This document shows positions 1-7,364 of a DNA stretch of 17,190 nt, one piece after another (position 1 is the stretch's first letter; each line of letters opens with the position of its first letter). Source of the stretch: RGIG9060 sp036307825. GTDB taxonomy: Bacteria > Spirochaetota > Spirochaetia > Treponematales > Treponemataceae. The notes under the pieces were generated by a model. That model ran no database searches, was not told where the DNA came from, and was given only the letters and a program-made list of their open reading frames with translations. Both the position numbers and the translations under genes were made by a program. Location of the stretch: positions 1 to 17,190 of the forward strand of contig JAXJWW010000060.1 of the NCBI GenBank assembly GCA_036307825.1, written 5' to 3'.

Positions 1-1695
1 AGTTACACTTCTACTGATGAACAAGAATACACTTTAATTTATACACCAATGTCCCACAATAATTGGTATTTGTTTACAATGGTTCCATCTCACATTTTAC
101 CAAATAAAGAAGATGGTCATACTCAACTGATTTTTGTTTTATGTATTTCTTTAGGAATTATACTTTTAATTTTTATTATGGGAATTTCTTTGTTTCAACT
201 TAGAAGTCATAAAGTTCTTAGAGATATTGCATTTACAGATCCTCTAACTGGAGAAGGAAATCAAAACTGGTTTACACAAAAAGCCAACGAACTTATAAAC
301 ACAAATACAAACATAAAATATGCTGTAATTGCAATTGATATTTATCAATTTAAAATTATAAACGACAAATTTGGAAGAGAAAAAGGTGATGAAGCTTTAA
401 GATACATTTATAAAACAATAAGAAGTTTACTAAATGAAAACGAAATTATTGCAAGAACAAGTTCTGATAATTTTAAAGCTTTGATAAAATATGATAACGA
501 TCAACTATGTATCGAGCGATTAAAAACTTGGGCAAGTCAAATTAACAAATTCAATACAGCCTTTGGTGATAACGAAAAATTTTATATCTGTATAGTTTGT
601 GGAATTTGCCCTATTGAAAATAGTGTTGAAAAAACAACATCTGCACAAAATATTCAAAAATTTGACTTATTAGCTTGTTACGATAGATGTGCCATTGCAC
701 TTTCAACAGCAAAACCGATAAAAGATTCATTCTTGCGTTGTGGATTTTTTGATGAATGGGATTTAACTGTAATGATTCAGCATAAAATCATTGAAAACAG
801 AATGAAATCTGCATTGAAAAACGAAGAATTTCAGATTTATCTTCAACCAAAATATGATATTTCACAAAATAAGATTGCGGGAGCGGAAGCTCTTGTTCGT
901 TGGGCAGATCCAAATCGAGGATTAATTCCGCCAAACGATTTTATTCCGCTATTCGAAAATAATGGATTTATCCTTGATCTTGACCTTTATGTTTTTGACA
1001 GAACTTGTCATCTTTTACGACAATGGATTGATAGAGGAGTAAATCCAGTTGTAATTTCAGTAAACCTTTCTAGAGCTTATCTTCATGATTTTACTTTCTT
1101 AGGAAAATTTGAAGAAATCCGTAGAAAATACGAAGTTCCAAGTAATTTAATTGAACTAGAACTTACAGAAACAGTTGTTTTTGAAAACATGGAAATTCTT
1201 ACAGATATTATCAATTTAATTCACGATTTAGGATATAGTTGTTCTATTGATGATTTTGGCTCAGGATATTCTTCGCTTAACATTCTAAAAAATATCCCAG
1301 TTGATACAATTAAAATAGATAGAGGCTTTTTTATCGGTGAAAACTCTGATACTGTAAAAAGTGATACAATTGTTCGTAGCGTAATTGATCTTGCAAGAAA
1401 ACTCAAAATGAAAACAGTTTCTGAAGGTGTTGAATACAAAGACCAAGTTGATTTCTTAAAAGAAGCAAAATGCGATATGATTCAAGGTTATTACTTTTCA
1501 AAACCAATTCCAATTACAGAATTTGAAAAATTAGCTTTTGGCTTGGTGATTTCAGGAAAAAGAATTCTTCCTTCAGAAAGTCAAAGTGATTTTGTTTTCC
1601 AACCAGAAGATTACCTTGAATCACAGCAGGATTTTACAGAAAGTAACTTTCCAGCTTCTGTAATTCTTAGAAAAAAATCTTCAGATGATGAATAA
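1..1695 (+). CDS. Membrane-bound c-di-GMP phosphodiesterase, degenerate GGDEF + EAL (5' partial)
   Basis: The frame is open to base 1 (SYTSTDEQEYTLIYTPM...), so the Met at 49 is internal and the true start lies outside the window. Numbering from that Met: residues 1-17 look like the end of a Cache-type extracytoplasmic sensor, about 28-49 is a membrane helix, about 60-190 is a GGDEF domain and about 245-500 an EAL domain. The GGDEF signature is SSDNF (138-142): both glycines are lost although D94-type metal residues remain, so cyclase activity is unlikely. The EAL domain keeps EAL (280-282), the N of SVNLS (337-341), ELTET (371-375), DDFGSG (401-406), K422, SEGVE (458-462) and QGYYFSKP (479-486). 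By family knowledge this set hydrolyses c-di-GMP to pGpG. The degenerate GGDEF may serve as a GTP-binding regulatory domain (inference). It converges on the next gene. Confidence 0.93.
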   Translation, partial: SYTSTDEQEYTLIYTPMSHNNWYLFTMVPSHILPNKEDGHTQLIFVLCISLGIILLIFIMGISLFQLRSHKVLRDIAFTDPLTGEGNQNWFTQKANELINTNTNIKYAVIAIDIYQFKIINDKFGREKGDEALRYIYKTIRSLLNENEIIARTSSDNFKALIKYDNDQLCIERLKTWASQINKFNTAFGDNEKFYICIVCGICPIENSVEKTTSAQNIQKFDLLACYDRCAIALSTAKPIKDSFLRCGFFDEWDLTVMIQHKIIENRMKSALKNEEFQIYLQPKYDISQNKIAGAEALVRWADPNRGLIPPNDFIPLFENNGFILDLDLYVFDRTCHLLRQWIDRGVNPVVISVNLSRAYLHDFTFLGKFEEIRRKYEVPSNLIELELTETVVFENMEILTDIINLIHDLGYSCSIDDFGSGYSSLNILKNIPVDTIKIDRGFFIGENSDTVKSDTIVRSVIDLARKLKMKTVSEGVEYKDQVDFLKEAKCDMIQGYYFSKPIPITEFEKLAFGLVISGKRILPSESQSDFVFQPEDYLESQQDFTESNFPASVILRKKSSDDE

Positions 1696-1714
1696 ATTTC
1701 TCAAGATGATTTTA

Positions 1715-1735
1715 TAATTTATCCTTAATAAATTA
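1715..1735. terminator. Weak AT-only inverted repeat between convergent genes
   Basis: TAATTTAT (1715-1722) and ATAAATTA (1728-1735) form an 8-bp stem with a 5-nt loop in the 37-bp gap between two convergent genes. The right arm includes the stop codon of the minus-strand gene. The stem has no G or C, so termination here would be weak. It is listed as the only candidate in the gap. Confidence 0.3.
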
Positions 1736-2422
1736 AACATTTACTGGATAAAAACTATTTTTTCCAAACAATTCTCTGCGGATTCCAAAAAAAGAAACAT
1801 CGTATCTATCTTGCATTCCAGGATAACTTACCACAGCAAAACTTGGAGGATTTCCACCCCGTGGACGAGCACAACTTCCCGGATTCAAAAAAAGAGTTCC
1901 AGAAATATCTTCCCAATGGGGTCTGTGTGTATGACCAAAGAAAACCAAATCTGCATCTAAATTTTCTGCAGTAACAGCTAAATTATCAAGTCCATATTCT
2001 ACAGAATATTGATGACCATGCAAAACATAAATATTTCTTCCAGCAGCGGTAAATAAAAGGCTAAGAGGAGCTGTTATAGTTTCAGCTCCAGTTGTATTTG
2101 TAGAAGTCTTTGGAACAGATATTATATTCTTACTCATATCTCCGTTACCTTTAACAATAGCAATTACAGGAGGTAACAAATCTTGTAAAGATTCATCGTC
2201 ATAGGCATTTTCTATGAAAGCACAAATGTCAGAAACACCATCACCACAAAAAACAAGAGCGTCTGAAACAACACCAAACTCTTCGATGATGTCGCAAAAA
2301 ACGTCATAATCACCATGAACATCTGAAATTACCAAAATATTAGCAGAATTCTTATTTTCTAAATCAATAATATCTTGTCTTGAACCAATTAAATTAGACT
2401 CAATTTGAGTCAAAGCATTCAT
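1733..2422 (-). CDS. YfcE/MJ0936-type metallophosphoesterase
   Basis: This is a 229-residue calcineurin-like phosphodiesterase of the YfcE/MJ0936 type, expected to bind two metal ions and hydrolyse phosphodiesters in the cytoplasm; the natural substrate of the family is poorly known. The metal-binding blocks are all visible in order: SDVHG (33-37, D34 and H36), CGDG (59-62, D61), GNGD (92-95, N93; many relatives have GNCD), HGH (135-137), GHTH (163-166) and NPGS (180-183). About 25 residues precede the first beta strand, a slightly long N-terminus. The start is backed by AAGGACAGG upstream. It lies 25 bp after the lipoprotein gene and probably shares its transcript. Family assignment is firm; substrate is not. 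Confidence 0.9.
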   Translation of the reverse strand: MNALTQIESNLIGSRQDIIDLENKNSANILVISDVHGDYDVFCDIIEEFGVVSDALVFCGDGVSDICAFIENAYDDESLQDLLPPVIAIVKGNGDMSKNIISVPKTSTNTTGAETITAPLSLLFTAAGRNIYVLHGHQYSVEYGLDNLAVTAENLDADLVFFGHTHRPHWEDISGTLFLNPGSCARPRGGNPPSFAVVSYPGMQDRYDVSFFGIRRELFGKNSFYPVNV

Positions 2423-2447
2423 ATCTACCTGTCCTTAAATTTCAACC

Positions 2448-3281
2448 TTATTTAATGATAAATTTTTCGTACCATTTTTTTACTGTTTCTTCCTCAGGTT
2501 CTGGAATAACAATAGGTTCTATATATTTTAGAACAAAATGATTACGAGAACGCAACCCTGTATCGCTATCAAGGAAAGATGAAACTTCCCAATCTTTGCC
2601 AAAAATACCTGTAGCAATTTGAGAAATTTCTTTATTTTGCAATTCACTTGGATTTTTTAACAAATTGATAGTTTTTTCCAAAATAAAATTCATTTTATCA
2701 AGATGTTGTAATTCTGTATCTTTTGTTAAAGAATGTAAATCCGTTGATGAACTTTGATTAGTTACAAGTTCTTCACTTTCTTCTGATAAAACAAGTTCCT
2801 TTTCTGCAAAATCAAAAACCAAAAACGAACCAGATTCTGTACCTAAAATATCATCCTGAGAAAACAAAGAAACAACAGTACAACTTATATTATCATCTTG
2901 AATTTTTGCCAAGGCCCTATGAGTAAACTCTGGGGCACCTAAAGTGATAAGAGATTTACAATTTTTTTCCTTTATTATTGAAGATAAATTTGAAATTCTT
3001 GCAACCGAACCAGTTACAATAAAATCCTGAGGATAAACTAAAGGTAAAATCAATCCATCATTTTCTTCAAGGCCATATTCATCTGCCAAAACAGAACAAA
3101 TTGAATCTACAAAAGGCTTGTCGTTGTATCCATATCCAAAAAGAACTGCAATATGATTTTCAACAGGTGTCCATTTAGGCTGAACAACTTCCACGACTTC
3201 TTCTTTTTTGGTACAAGACAAGGTACAAATAGAAAATAGTATAGAGAAAATAAAAATAAGTTTACAAAAATCAACTTTCAC
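2448..3281 (-). CDS. Unrecognised exported lipoprotein
   Basis: I do not recognise this 277-residue protein. A basic-hydrophobic signal (residues 1-22) ends in TLSC with Cys23, a relaxed lipobox of the spirochaete kind, followed by a charged KKEE linker. Residues about 43-160 read as alternating strands and helices (IAVLFGYGYND, GLILPLVYP, CKSLITLGAPEFTHRAL, CTVVSLF), suggesting a Rossmann-like or periplasmic-binding type I fold; this is inference. Residues about 165-195 are Ser/Glu-rich, and a Pro/Glu stretch (IVIPEPEEE) precedes the C-terminus. The start is GTG: an in-frame stop lies four codons upstream and no SD is visible, but an extended -10 (TGTTAAAAT) sits 6 nt before it, pointing to a leaderless mRNA. 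Likely first gene of an operon with the phosphoesterase. Confidence 0.8.
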   Translation of the reverse strand: MKVDFCKLIFIFSILFSICTLSCTKKEEVVEVVQPKWTPVENHIAVLFGYGYNDKPFVDSICSVLADEYGLEENDGLILPLVYPQDFIVTGSVARISNLSSIIKEKNCKSLITLGAPEFTHRALAKIQDDNISCTVVSLFSQDDILGTESGSFLVFDFAEKELVLSEESEELVTNQSSSTDLHSLTKDTELQHLDKMNFILEKTINLLKNPSELQNKEISQIATGIFGKDWEVSSFLDSDTGLRSRNHFVLKYIEPIVIPEPEEETVKKWYEKFIIK

Positions 3282-3287
3282 AATTAA

Positions 3288-3296
3288 ATTTTAACA
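3288..3296 (-). promoter_or_regulatory. Extended -10 directly before the GTG start of the lipoprotein gene
   Basis: On the minus strand TGTTAAAAT occupies 3296-3288: a TGn extension plus TAAAAT (5/6 to consensus). Only 6 nt separate it from the GTG at 3281, so transcription would start at or beside the start codon. The -35 at 17-bp spacing is poor (TAGAAT), which an extended -10 can tolerate. No SD is visible. Confidence 0.45.
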
Positions 3297-3320
3297 TAAG
3301 ACTTGCTTTTATTCTAGTAT
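3291..3320 (+). promoter_or_regulatory. Candidate promoter of the Na/Pi cotransporter gene
   Basis: TTAACA (3291-3296, 5/6) and TAGTAT (3315-3320, 4/6) are spaced by 18 bp, predicting a leader of about 28 nt before the ATG at 3355; AAGG (3344-3347) serves as SD. The -35 overlaps the extended -10 of the divergent lipoprotein gene, so the two promoters would compete for polymerase. Only hexamer matching supports it. Confidence 0.35.
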
Positions 3321-3354
3321 TGATTATTTAATACATTTAATATAAGGTTTCTTT

Positions 3355-5019
3355 ATGGTAGTATCAATAATTTTCCAACTTTTAGGAAGTCTTGCTTTAC
3401 TTCTTTATGGAATGCAATTAATGAGCGATGGAATCCAAAAGAGTGCTGGACAAAGCTTGCATCGTGTTTTGGGTTTAATGACAAGTAATCGTATTTTTGC
3501 TGTTATTACAGGAATGTTTATAACAATGATTATTCAGTCATCAGGAGCTACGACGGTTATGGTAGTTTCCTTTGTAAACGCAGGATTAATGACTTTAGCA
3601 CAATCAGTTGGAGTTATTTTTGGTGCAAATATCGGAACTACAATTACAGCATGGATTGTAACTCTCTTTGGTTTTTCTTTTAGTATTTCAAAACTTGCCA
3701 TTCCTATTTTCGGAATTGGATATTTATGTGTTTTTATCAAAAAAATCAATAAAACAACTTTAACAAACTTTGGTGAAGTTTTAATGGGATTTGCCCTTTT
3801 GTTCTTCGGATTAGATTTGTTAAAAAATGCAATTCCAGGAATCAATGCTGAAAATGCAGGATTTTTGGTAACTTTAAACAACGGAAGTTTTCTAAGTATT
3901 CTAGCAGGAATTGGAATTTCTGCTTTAGTAACAATGTTACTTCACTCATCAAGTGCTGTAACAGCAATTGTTATTACAATGGCGACTCAAGGGTTGCTCT
4001 CTTGGGATTTTTCAGCCGCTTTAGTTTTGGGTTCAAACATTGGTTCAACAATCGATGCTGTTATGGCAGCAATGGGAACAAAAGTAAATGCCAGACGAAC
4101 AGCTTTAGTTCATGTTTTATTTAATGTTTCTGGAACAATTATTGCACTTATCTTCCTACGACCATTATTAAACTTTGTAGATTTCATTACACCAGGTGAA
4201 GCAAATAACAACATCGCAGTACATATTGCAATGTTACATACAATTTTTAATACATCTTGTACAATTTTATTCCTTCCATTTGTAAATCAAATTGCAAAAT
4301 TAACAGAACGAGTTATAAAACCACACAAAGACGAAACTCCTTCTTTCTATAAATTTGAATTTTCACAAGTTGGAATTAGAGAAAATTCTGAAGCAGCAGT
4401 TATTTGTGCAGAAAAAGAAATTTCTGATATGACAGATATTGTTATAGAAATGTTTGAAAGAATTCAAAAAGGTCTTTCACAAAGAAATGAAACATTTATT
4501 TCTGAAAACATGGAACAGCTTTCAGCTACAGAAGATTATGCAGATCAAATGCAAGAAGAAATTTCTAAATTCTTAGTAAATTGCCAAACTCTTCCATTGA
4601 ACGATAAACTTAGAAATAATATTTCTATGATGCTTAGAATTGTTGATGACCTTGAAAGTCTTACTGACGATTGTTATAGCGTAGCTGTTCTTATTAAGCG
4701 AAGTGTAGAAAAGAAAATGGAATTTGCTCAAGAAGACTTAGAAAGACTCGACCCTTACATGGATCTTGTTCAACATTTCCTTGAGTTTATTAAAGAAAAT
4801 ATCAATAAACCACTTAATCATGAAAAACTACGCCTTGCAGAAGTTATGGAAGACCAAATTGATATGTTCAGAAAAAATCTTAAAAAGATTGCAAGAAAAC
4901 GACTTGAACAAGGTGCTAATGTAAAAGCTGAACTTTTGTATCTTGATGTAGTTCGCCACATAGAAAAAATGGGTGATCATGCATTCAGTATTTCAGAATC
5001 ATTGAGCCAAACACAATAA
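3355..5019 (+). CDS. Na+/phosphate cotransporter with C-terminal PhoU-like domain
   Basis: A 554-residue inner-membrane protein of the bacterial Na/Pi symporter family (NptA/YjbB type). The two inverted halves of the transporter are visible: QSSGATT (61-67) with GANIGTT (90-96), and HSSSAVT (197-203) with GSNIGST (226-232). Hydrophobic helices fill residues 1-310. The rest (about 340-550) is helical and charged, with PhoU-like segments ending RHIEKMGDHAFSI (534-546). The expected role is sodium-coupled phosphate movement, with the PhoU-like tail as regulator; the direction of transport cannot be read from sequence. In the second repeat the usual Gln of QSS is His, so either the family tolerates this or substrate handling differs. 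SD AAGG lies 7 nt before ATG. It ends 3 bp from a convergent gene. Confidence 0.92.
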   Translation: MVVSIIFQLLGSLALLLYGMQLMSDGIQKSAGQSLHRVLGLMTSNRIFAVITGMFITMIIQSSGATTVMVVSFVNAGLMTLAQSVGVIFGANIGTTITAWIVTLFGFSFSISKLAIPIFGIGYLCVFIKKINKTTLTNFGEVLMGFALLFFGLDLLKNAIPGINAENAGFLVTLNNGSFLSILAGIGISALVTMLLHSSSAVTAIVITMATQGLLSWDFSAALVLGSNIGSTIDAVMAAMGTKVNARRTALVHVLFNVSGTIIALIFLRPLLNFVDFITPGEANNNIAVHIAMLHTIFNTSCTILFLPFVNQIAKLTERVIKPHKDETPSFYKFEFSQVGIRENSEAAVICAEKEISDMTDIVIEMFERIQKGLSQRNETFISENMEQLSATEDYADQMQEEISKFLVNCQTLPLNDKLRNNISMMLRIVDDLESLTDDCYSVAVLIKRSVEKKMEFAQEDLERLDPYMDLVQHFLEFIKENINKPLNHEKLRLAEVMEDQIDMFRKNLKKIARKRLEQGANVKAELLYLDVVRHIEKMGDHAFSISESLSQTQ

Positions 5020-5022
5020 ATT

Positions 5023-5688
5023 TTAATAAAGAGAAATTTCAGATAATGTAAAGCCGTATTTTCCGTGACCAGGAAAAACCTTTACATCATCTGGAAGTGT
5101 AAAAAGCTTTTTCAAACTTTCCACCATTTGTTTATCACTTCCACCAAATAAATCAGTTCTTCCGTAAGAATTCCAAAATAATGTGTCGCCAGAAATCAAA
5201 AGTTTTTCATTTTTATTGTACAAACAACTTGAACCTTGTGTATGCCCTGGAGTTTCGATAACCTGCCAACCTTCAAAAAGAAAATCTTTATCAGTATAAA
5301 AAATATCAGCAGATGGTAAATCATTTTCTTCTGGTAACATCTTTTCAACGAAAAAGCCCATTCCAGAACGAGCAAAATCTTTGTACTGAAAATCGTAGGA
5401 ATTTTTTCCCAAAGCCCTTTCATCTTTTTTATTGATAAAAATCTTTGCATTTGTAAAAATTGATTTTAATTTTTCAATTGCGCCAACATGATCTAAATGT
5501 CCATGAGTCAAAAAAATTGATATTTCGCAATCTTTTGGAAGATTAGATTTTTCTTGTAAAGAAATTACACTTTTTTCAATTATATCTGCCTTATCACCTG
5601 GATCTACAATGCAAATTCCCTTTTTGTAAGCAAACAAATATGTATTTACACCAAAATCACCAAGTGTAAGACAGATAATATTAGTCAT
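5023..5688 (-). CDS. Metallo-beta-lactamase fold hydrolase, glyoxalase II-like
   Basis: A 221-residue soluble hydrolase. The metal ligands are complete: HGHLDH (62-67), H149 in ETPGHTQGS, D168 in ISGDTLF and H208 in FPGHGKYG. The arrangement matches short glyoxalase II-like (YcbL-type) proteins, which cleave thioesters such as S-lactoylglutathione or related substrates; the true substrate here is unknown and glutathione use by this organism is not shown. Only 2 nt separate the stop of the upstream DbpA-domain gene from this ATG, and no strong SD is seen, so translation is probably coupled. It is the last gene of the minus-strand run and ends 3 bp from the convergent transporter gene. Confidence 0.9.
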   Translation of the reverse strand: MTNIICLTLGDFGVNTYLFAYKKGICIVDPGDKADIIEKSVISLQEKSNLPKDCEISIFLTHGHLDHVGAIEKLKSIFTNAKIFINKKDERALGKNSYDFQYKDFARSGMGFFVEKMLPEENDLPSADIFYTDKDFLFEGWQVIETPGHTQGSSCLYNKNEKLLISGDTLFWNSYGRTDLFGGSDKQMVESLKKLFTLPDDVKVFPGHGKYGFTLSEISLY

Positions 5689-5690
5689 TG

Positions 5691-6368
5691 TTATACCAAA
5701 AATTCTTTTGATGTTGATTCATCTTCTGTAGAATAATCAGTGTTATATGCTTCATTTTCTATTGATTCAGAAGAATATCCATCGTCATCAAATTTTTCAC
5801 CTTCAACTTCATCTCGTTTTCTTGAAAAACTTACAACAAGTTTTCTTCCACGATAGTCATATCCATTTAAAACATTGATAACTTTGTCAGCATCATCTTT
5901 GTAAAGTTGAACAAAAGAATAATTATCTAAAACTTTGATTGAACCAATTCTTTCTCTTTCAATTTGAACAACTTGTGCAATCAAACCAACCAAATCTCTT
6001 GGGAAAACATGTCGATTTCTACCAATTCCAATAAAAATTGTTGTAGCATCAGCTTCGTCAATTACAATTCTTGGAGCTTTTTGTCTTACAACATTTTCAC
6101 CTTCAGTAGAATTTCTGGAAAAATCTTCATGATGTCTTCTATCACGAGGAGAAACTCTGTCTCTTCTGCTCTTAAATCTAAAACCACCACAAGCATTTTT
6201 TGCAAGATAAGCTGCAACATAACTGCGTAATGTTAGAGGAACAACTTTTTTGAAAATCTTTTTGTACTCTGTAAGCACAACTGGATCTTCTTCTGTTTTT
6301 ACTTTTGTAACTGCATCTTCTAATAATGCAATAAATTGTTCTTCGTTAATTTGAAAATCTCGTTTCAT
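5691..6368 (-). CDS. Free-standing DbpA-type RNA-binding domain protein
   Basis: The start is the ATG at 6368, because AGGAG lies 5 nt upstream; a longer TTG-started frame would begin inside a hairpin. The 225-residue product has a helical N-terminus (1-60), a basic Arg-rich linker (about 64-85), and a C-terminal DbpA RNA-binding (RRM-like) domain at about 108-185 (TTIFIGIGRNRHVFPRDLVG ... NYSFVQLY ... LNGYDYRGRKLVVSFSR). In DEAD-box helicases such as DbpA this domain follows the helicase core and binds structured RNA (23S hairpin 92 in E. coli DbpA). Here there is no helicase core at all, and the tail after 185 is acidic and Ser-rich. RNA binding, perhaps ribosome-related, is inferred. It is followed 2 nt later by the hydrolase gene. 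Confidence 0.88.
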   Translation of the reverse strand: MKRDFQINEEQFIALLEDAVTKVKTEEDPVVLTEYKKIFKKVVPLTLRSYVAAYLAKNACGGFRFKSRRDRVSPRDRRHHEDFSRNSTEGENVVRQKAPRIVIDEADATTIFIGIGRNRHVFPRDLVGLIAQVVQIERERIGSIKVLDNYSFVQLYKDDADKVINVLNGYDYRGRKLVVSFSRKRDEVEGEKFDDDGYSSESIENEAYNTDYSTEDESTSKEFLV

Positions 6369-6373
6369 ATGAA

Positions 6374-6378
6374 CTCCT
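6374..6378 (-). promoter_or_regulatory. SD that fixes the start of the DbpA-domain gene
   Basis: AGGAG on the minus strand, 5 nt before the ATG at 6368. This decides for the shorter protein. The U-run of the hairpin at 6386-6414 runs straight into it. Confidence 0.8.
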
Positions 6379-6379
6379 A

Positions 6380-6414
6380 AAAAATACTTTGCAAACAAAA
6401 AAAACTAGCAAAGT
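6380..6414 (-). terminator. Terminator-like hairpin between the GNAT fusion and DbpA-domain genes
   Basis: On the minus strand ACTTTGC (6414-6408), a 15-nt U-rich loop and GCAAAGT (6392-6386) form a perfect 7-bp stem, followed at once by ATTTTTT and then the AGGAG of the next gene. This has the form of an intrinsic terminator with a long loop. As the next gene lies just beyond in the same direction, it may act as a partial terminator or attenuator (inference). Confidence 0.5.
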
Positions 6415-6418
6415 CTAA

Positions 6419-7330
6419 CTAAAATAATTCTGCAACATAACAAGTTCCACTCTGATAAAAACCATTTACTTCTAAAACTGAAATAAATTGTTGCGGTAAA
6501 ACTGTACTTGCAATTAAAACACGACGAATAGATTTTTTTCGTAAAAAAGTAAGACATCTATCCATCAATTCTCTAGCCAACCCAAATCCTCTGAATTTTT
6601 TTTCCACAAACAAAAAAGGAATTTGTACAACATCTCTTTCTGTTGGAGGACAAGCAACTATAGAAATAGCACCTGCAAATTCACCAGTTTCAGTTTCGGC
6701 AAACAAAAGGAAGGTATCATTTTCATCAACTGACAAAAAATTGATTTTTATTAAATGGGAAAAGGCTTTTTCAAAACCATTTATATCTGAATTATCAATT
6801 TCTGCTATAAATTTCTCTTTTACTTCATTAAAAAGTTCAGAAAAATTACTTGCAAATCCTTCCTTAAAAACAAAACCATCAAGAACAAGTTCTGGATAGT
6901 CTTCAATTTCTTCACTTAACTTTTCCAAACCCCAAGATTCTCGTAAAGTATCATACCATTCAGAAATAAGATTTTTCATCTTTAATTCTTTGAAGGCAAA
7001 CCACTTTTTTTCAACCTCAGGATAAGAGTGAAGCACCTTTTTGAAATTTTTGAACACACTTTTTCCAGAAAAAAGCACATCCTTTAATTCTTCTCTAGCG
7101 ATTGGATTATGCAATTCCGAAACAAATTGTTCCATAACCCTAAATCCACTAGCTGAATTCCATTGTGGAATTTTGTAAAAACGACTTTTAACCTCAGAAG
7201 TTTCCAAGTCCTGAATTTTATCAATGGAACAACAATTTAAATCTTGAGAATCAAACAAAAATTCTGATGTTTGATTTTCCATTGCAAAAATTATTTCGTG
7301 TATTACTTCTTCAGATAAAGAAAATTCCAT
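6419..7330 (-). CDS. UPF0158-like domain fused to GNAT acetyltransferase
   Basis: A 303-residue two-part protein. Residues 1-137 resemble UPF0158 proteins: LSEEVIHEIIFAMENQ, then YKIPQWNSASGFRVMEQFV, a GKSVFKNFKKVL block (89-100) and EWYDTLRESWGLE (124-136). Residues about 160-303 form a GNAT domain: FLFVEKKFRGFGLARELMD (239-257) carries the acetyl-CoA pyrophosphate loop (RGFGLA, 247-252), and NGFYQSGTCYV (289-299) is the usual GNAT ending. Acetyl transfer from acetyl-CoA is expected from the family; the acceptor is unknown. There is no SD; an extended -10 (TGGTATAAT) stands 5 nt before the ATG, so a leaderless mRNA is likely. The gene follows clpP by 26 bp. Domain calls are confident, function is not. 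Confidence 0.85.
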   Translation of the reverse strand: MEFSLSEEVIHEIIFAMENQTSEFLFDSQDLNCCSIDKIQDLETSEVKSRFYKIPQWNSASGFRVMEQFVSELHNPIAREELKDVLFSGKSVFKNFKKVLHSYPEVEKKWFAFKELKMKNLISEWYDTLRESWGLEKLSEEIEDYPELVLDGFVFKEGFASNFSELFNEVKEKFIAEIDNSDINGFEKAFSHLIKINFLSVDENDTFLLFAETETGEFAGAISIVACPPTERDVVQIPFLFVEKKFRGFGLARELMDRCLTFLRKKSIRRVLIASTVLPQQFISVLEVNGFYQSGTCYVAELF

Positions 7331-7335
7331 AGGAC

Positions 7336-7364
7336 ATTATACCAAATTTAGAAATTTCAGTCAG
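7336..7364 (-). promoter_or_regulatory. Extended -10 promoter for a leaderless GNAT-fusion mRNA
   Basis: Minus strand: CTGACT (7364-7359, 4/6), 17-bp spacer, TATAAT (7341-7336, 6/6) preceded by TGG (extended -10). The ATG begins 5 nt later, so the predicted first transcribed base is at the start codon. The -35 overlaps the last codons and stop of clpP. No SD is present. Confidence 0.6.

Noticed and set aside
49..1695. Met at 49 as start of the EAL protein
   Set aside because: The frame is open to base 1 and encodes the end of a sensor domain; the Met is internal and has no SD.
3534..3881. Antisense 115-codon frame inside the Na/Pi transporter gene, and similar frames elsewhere
   Set aside because: No SD or family motif, and the sense frame is a clear protein; shadow frames from low-stop AT-rich coding DNA.
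5020..5022. Terminator between the transporter and the hydrolase gene
   Set aside because: Only 3 bp separate the stops and I see no convincing stem around them.
6369..6398. Longer N-terminus of the DbpA-domain protein from a TTG at 6398
   Set aside because: AGGAG is 5 nt before the ATG at 6368, and the extra codons fall inside the hairpin and SD.
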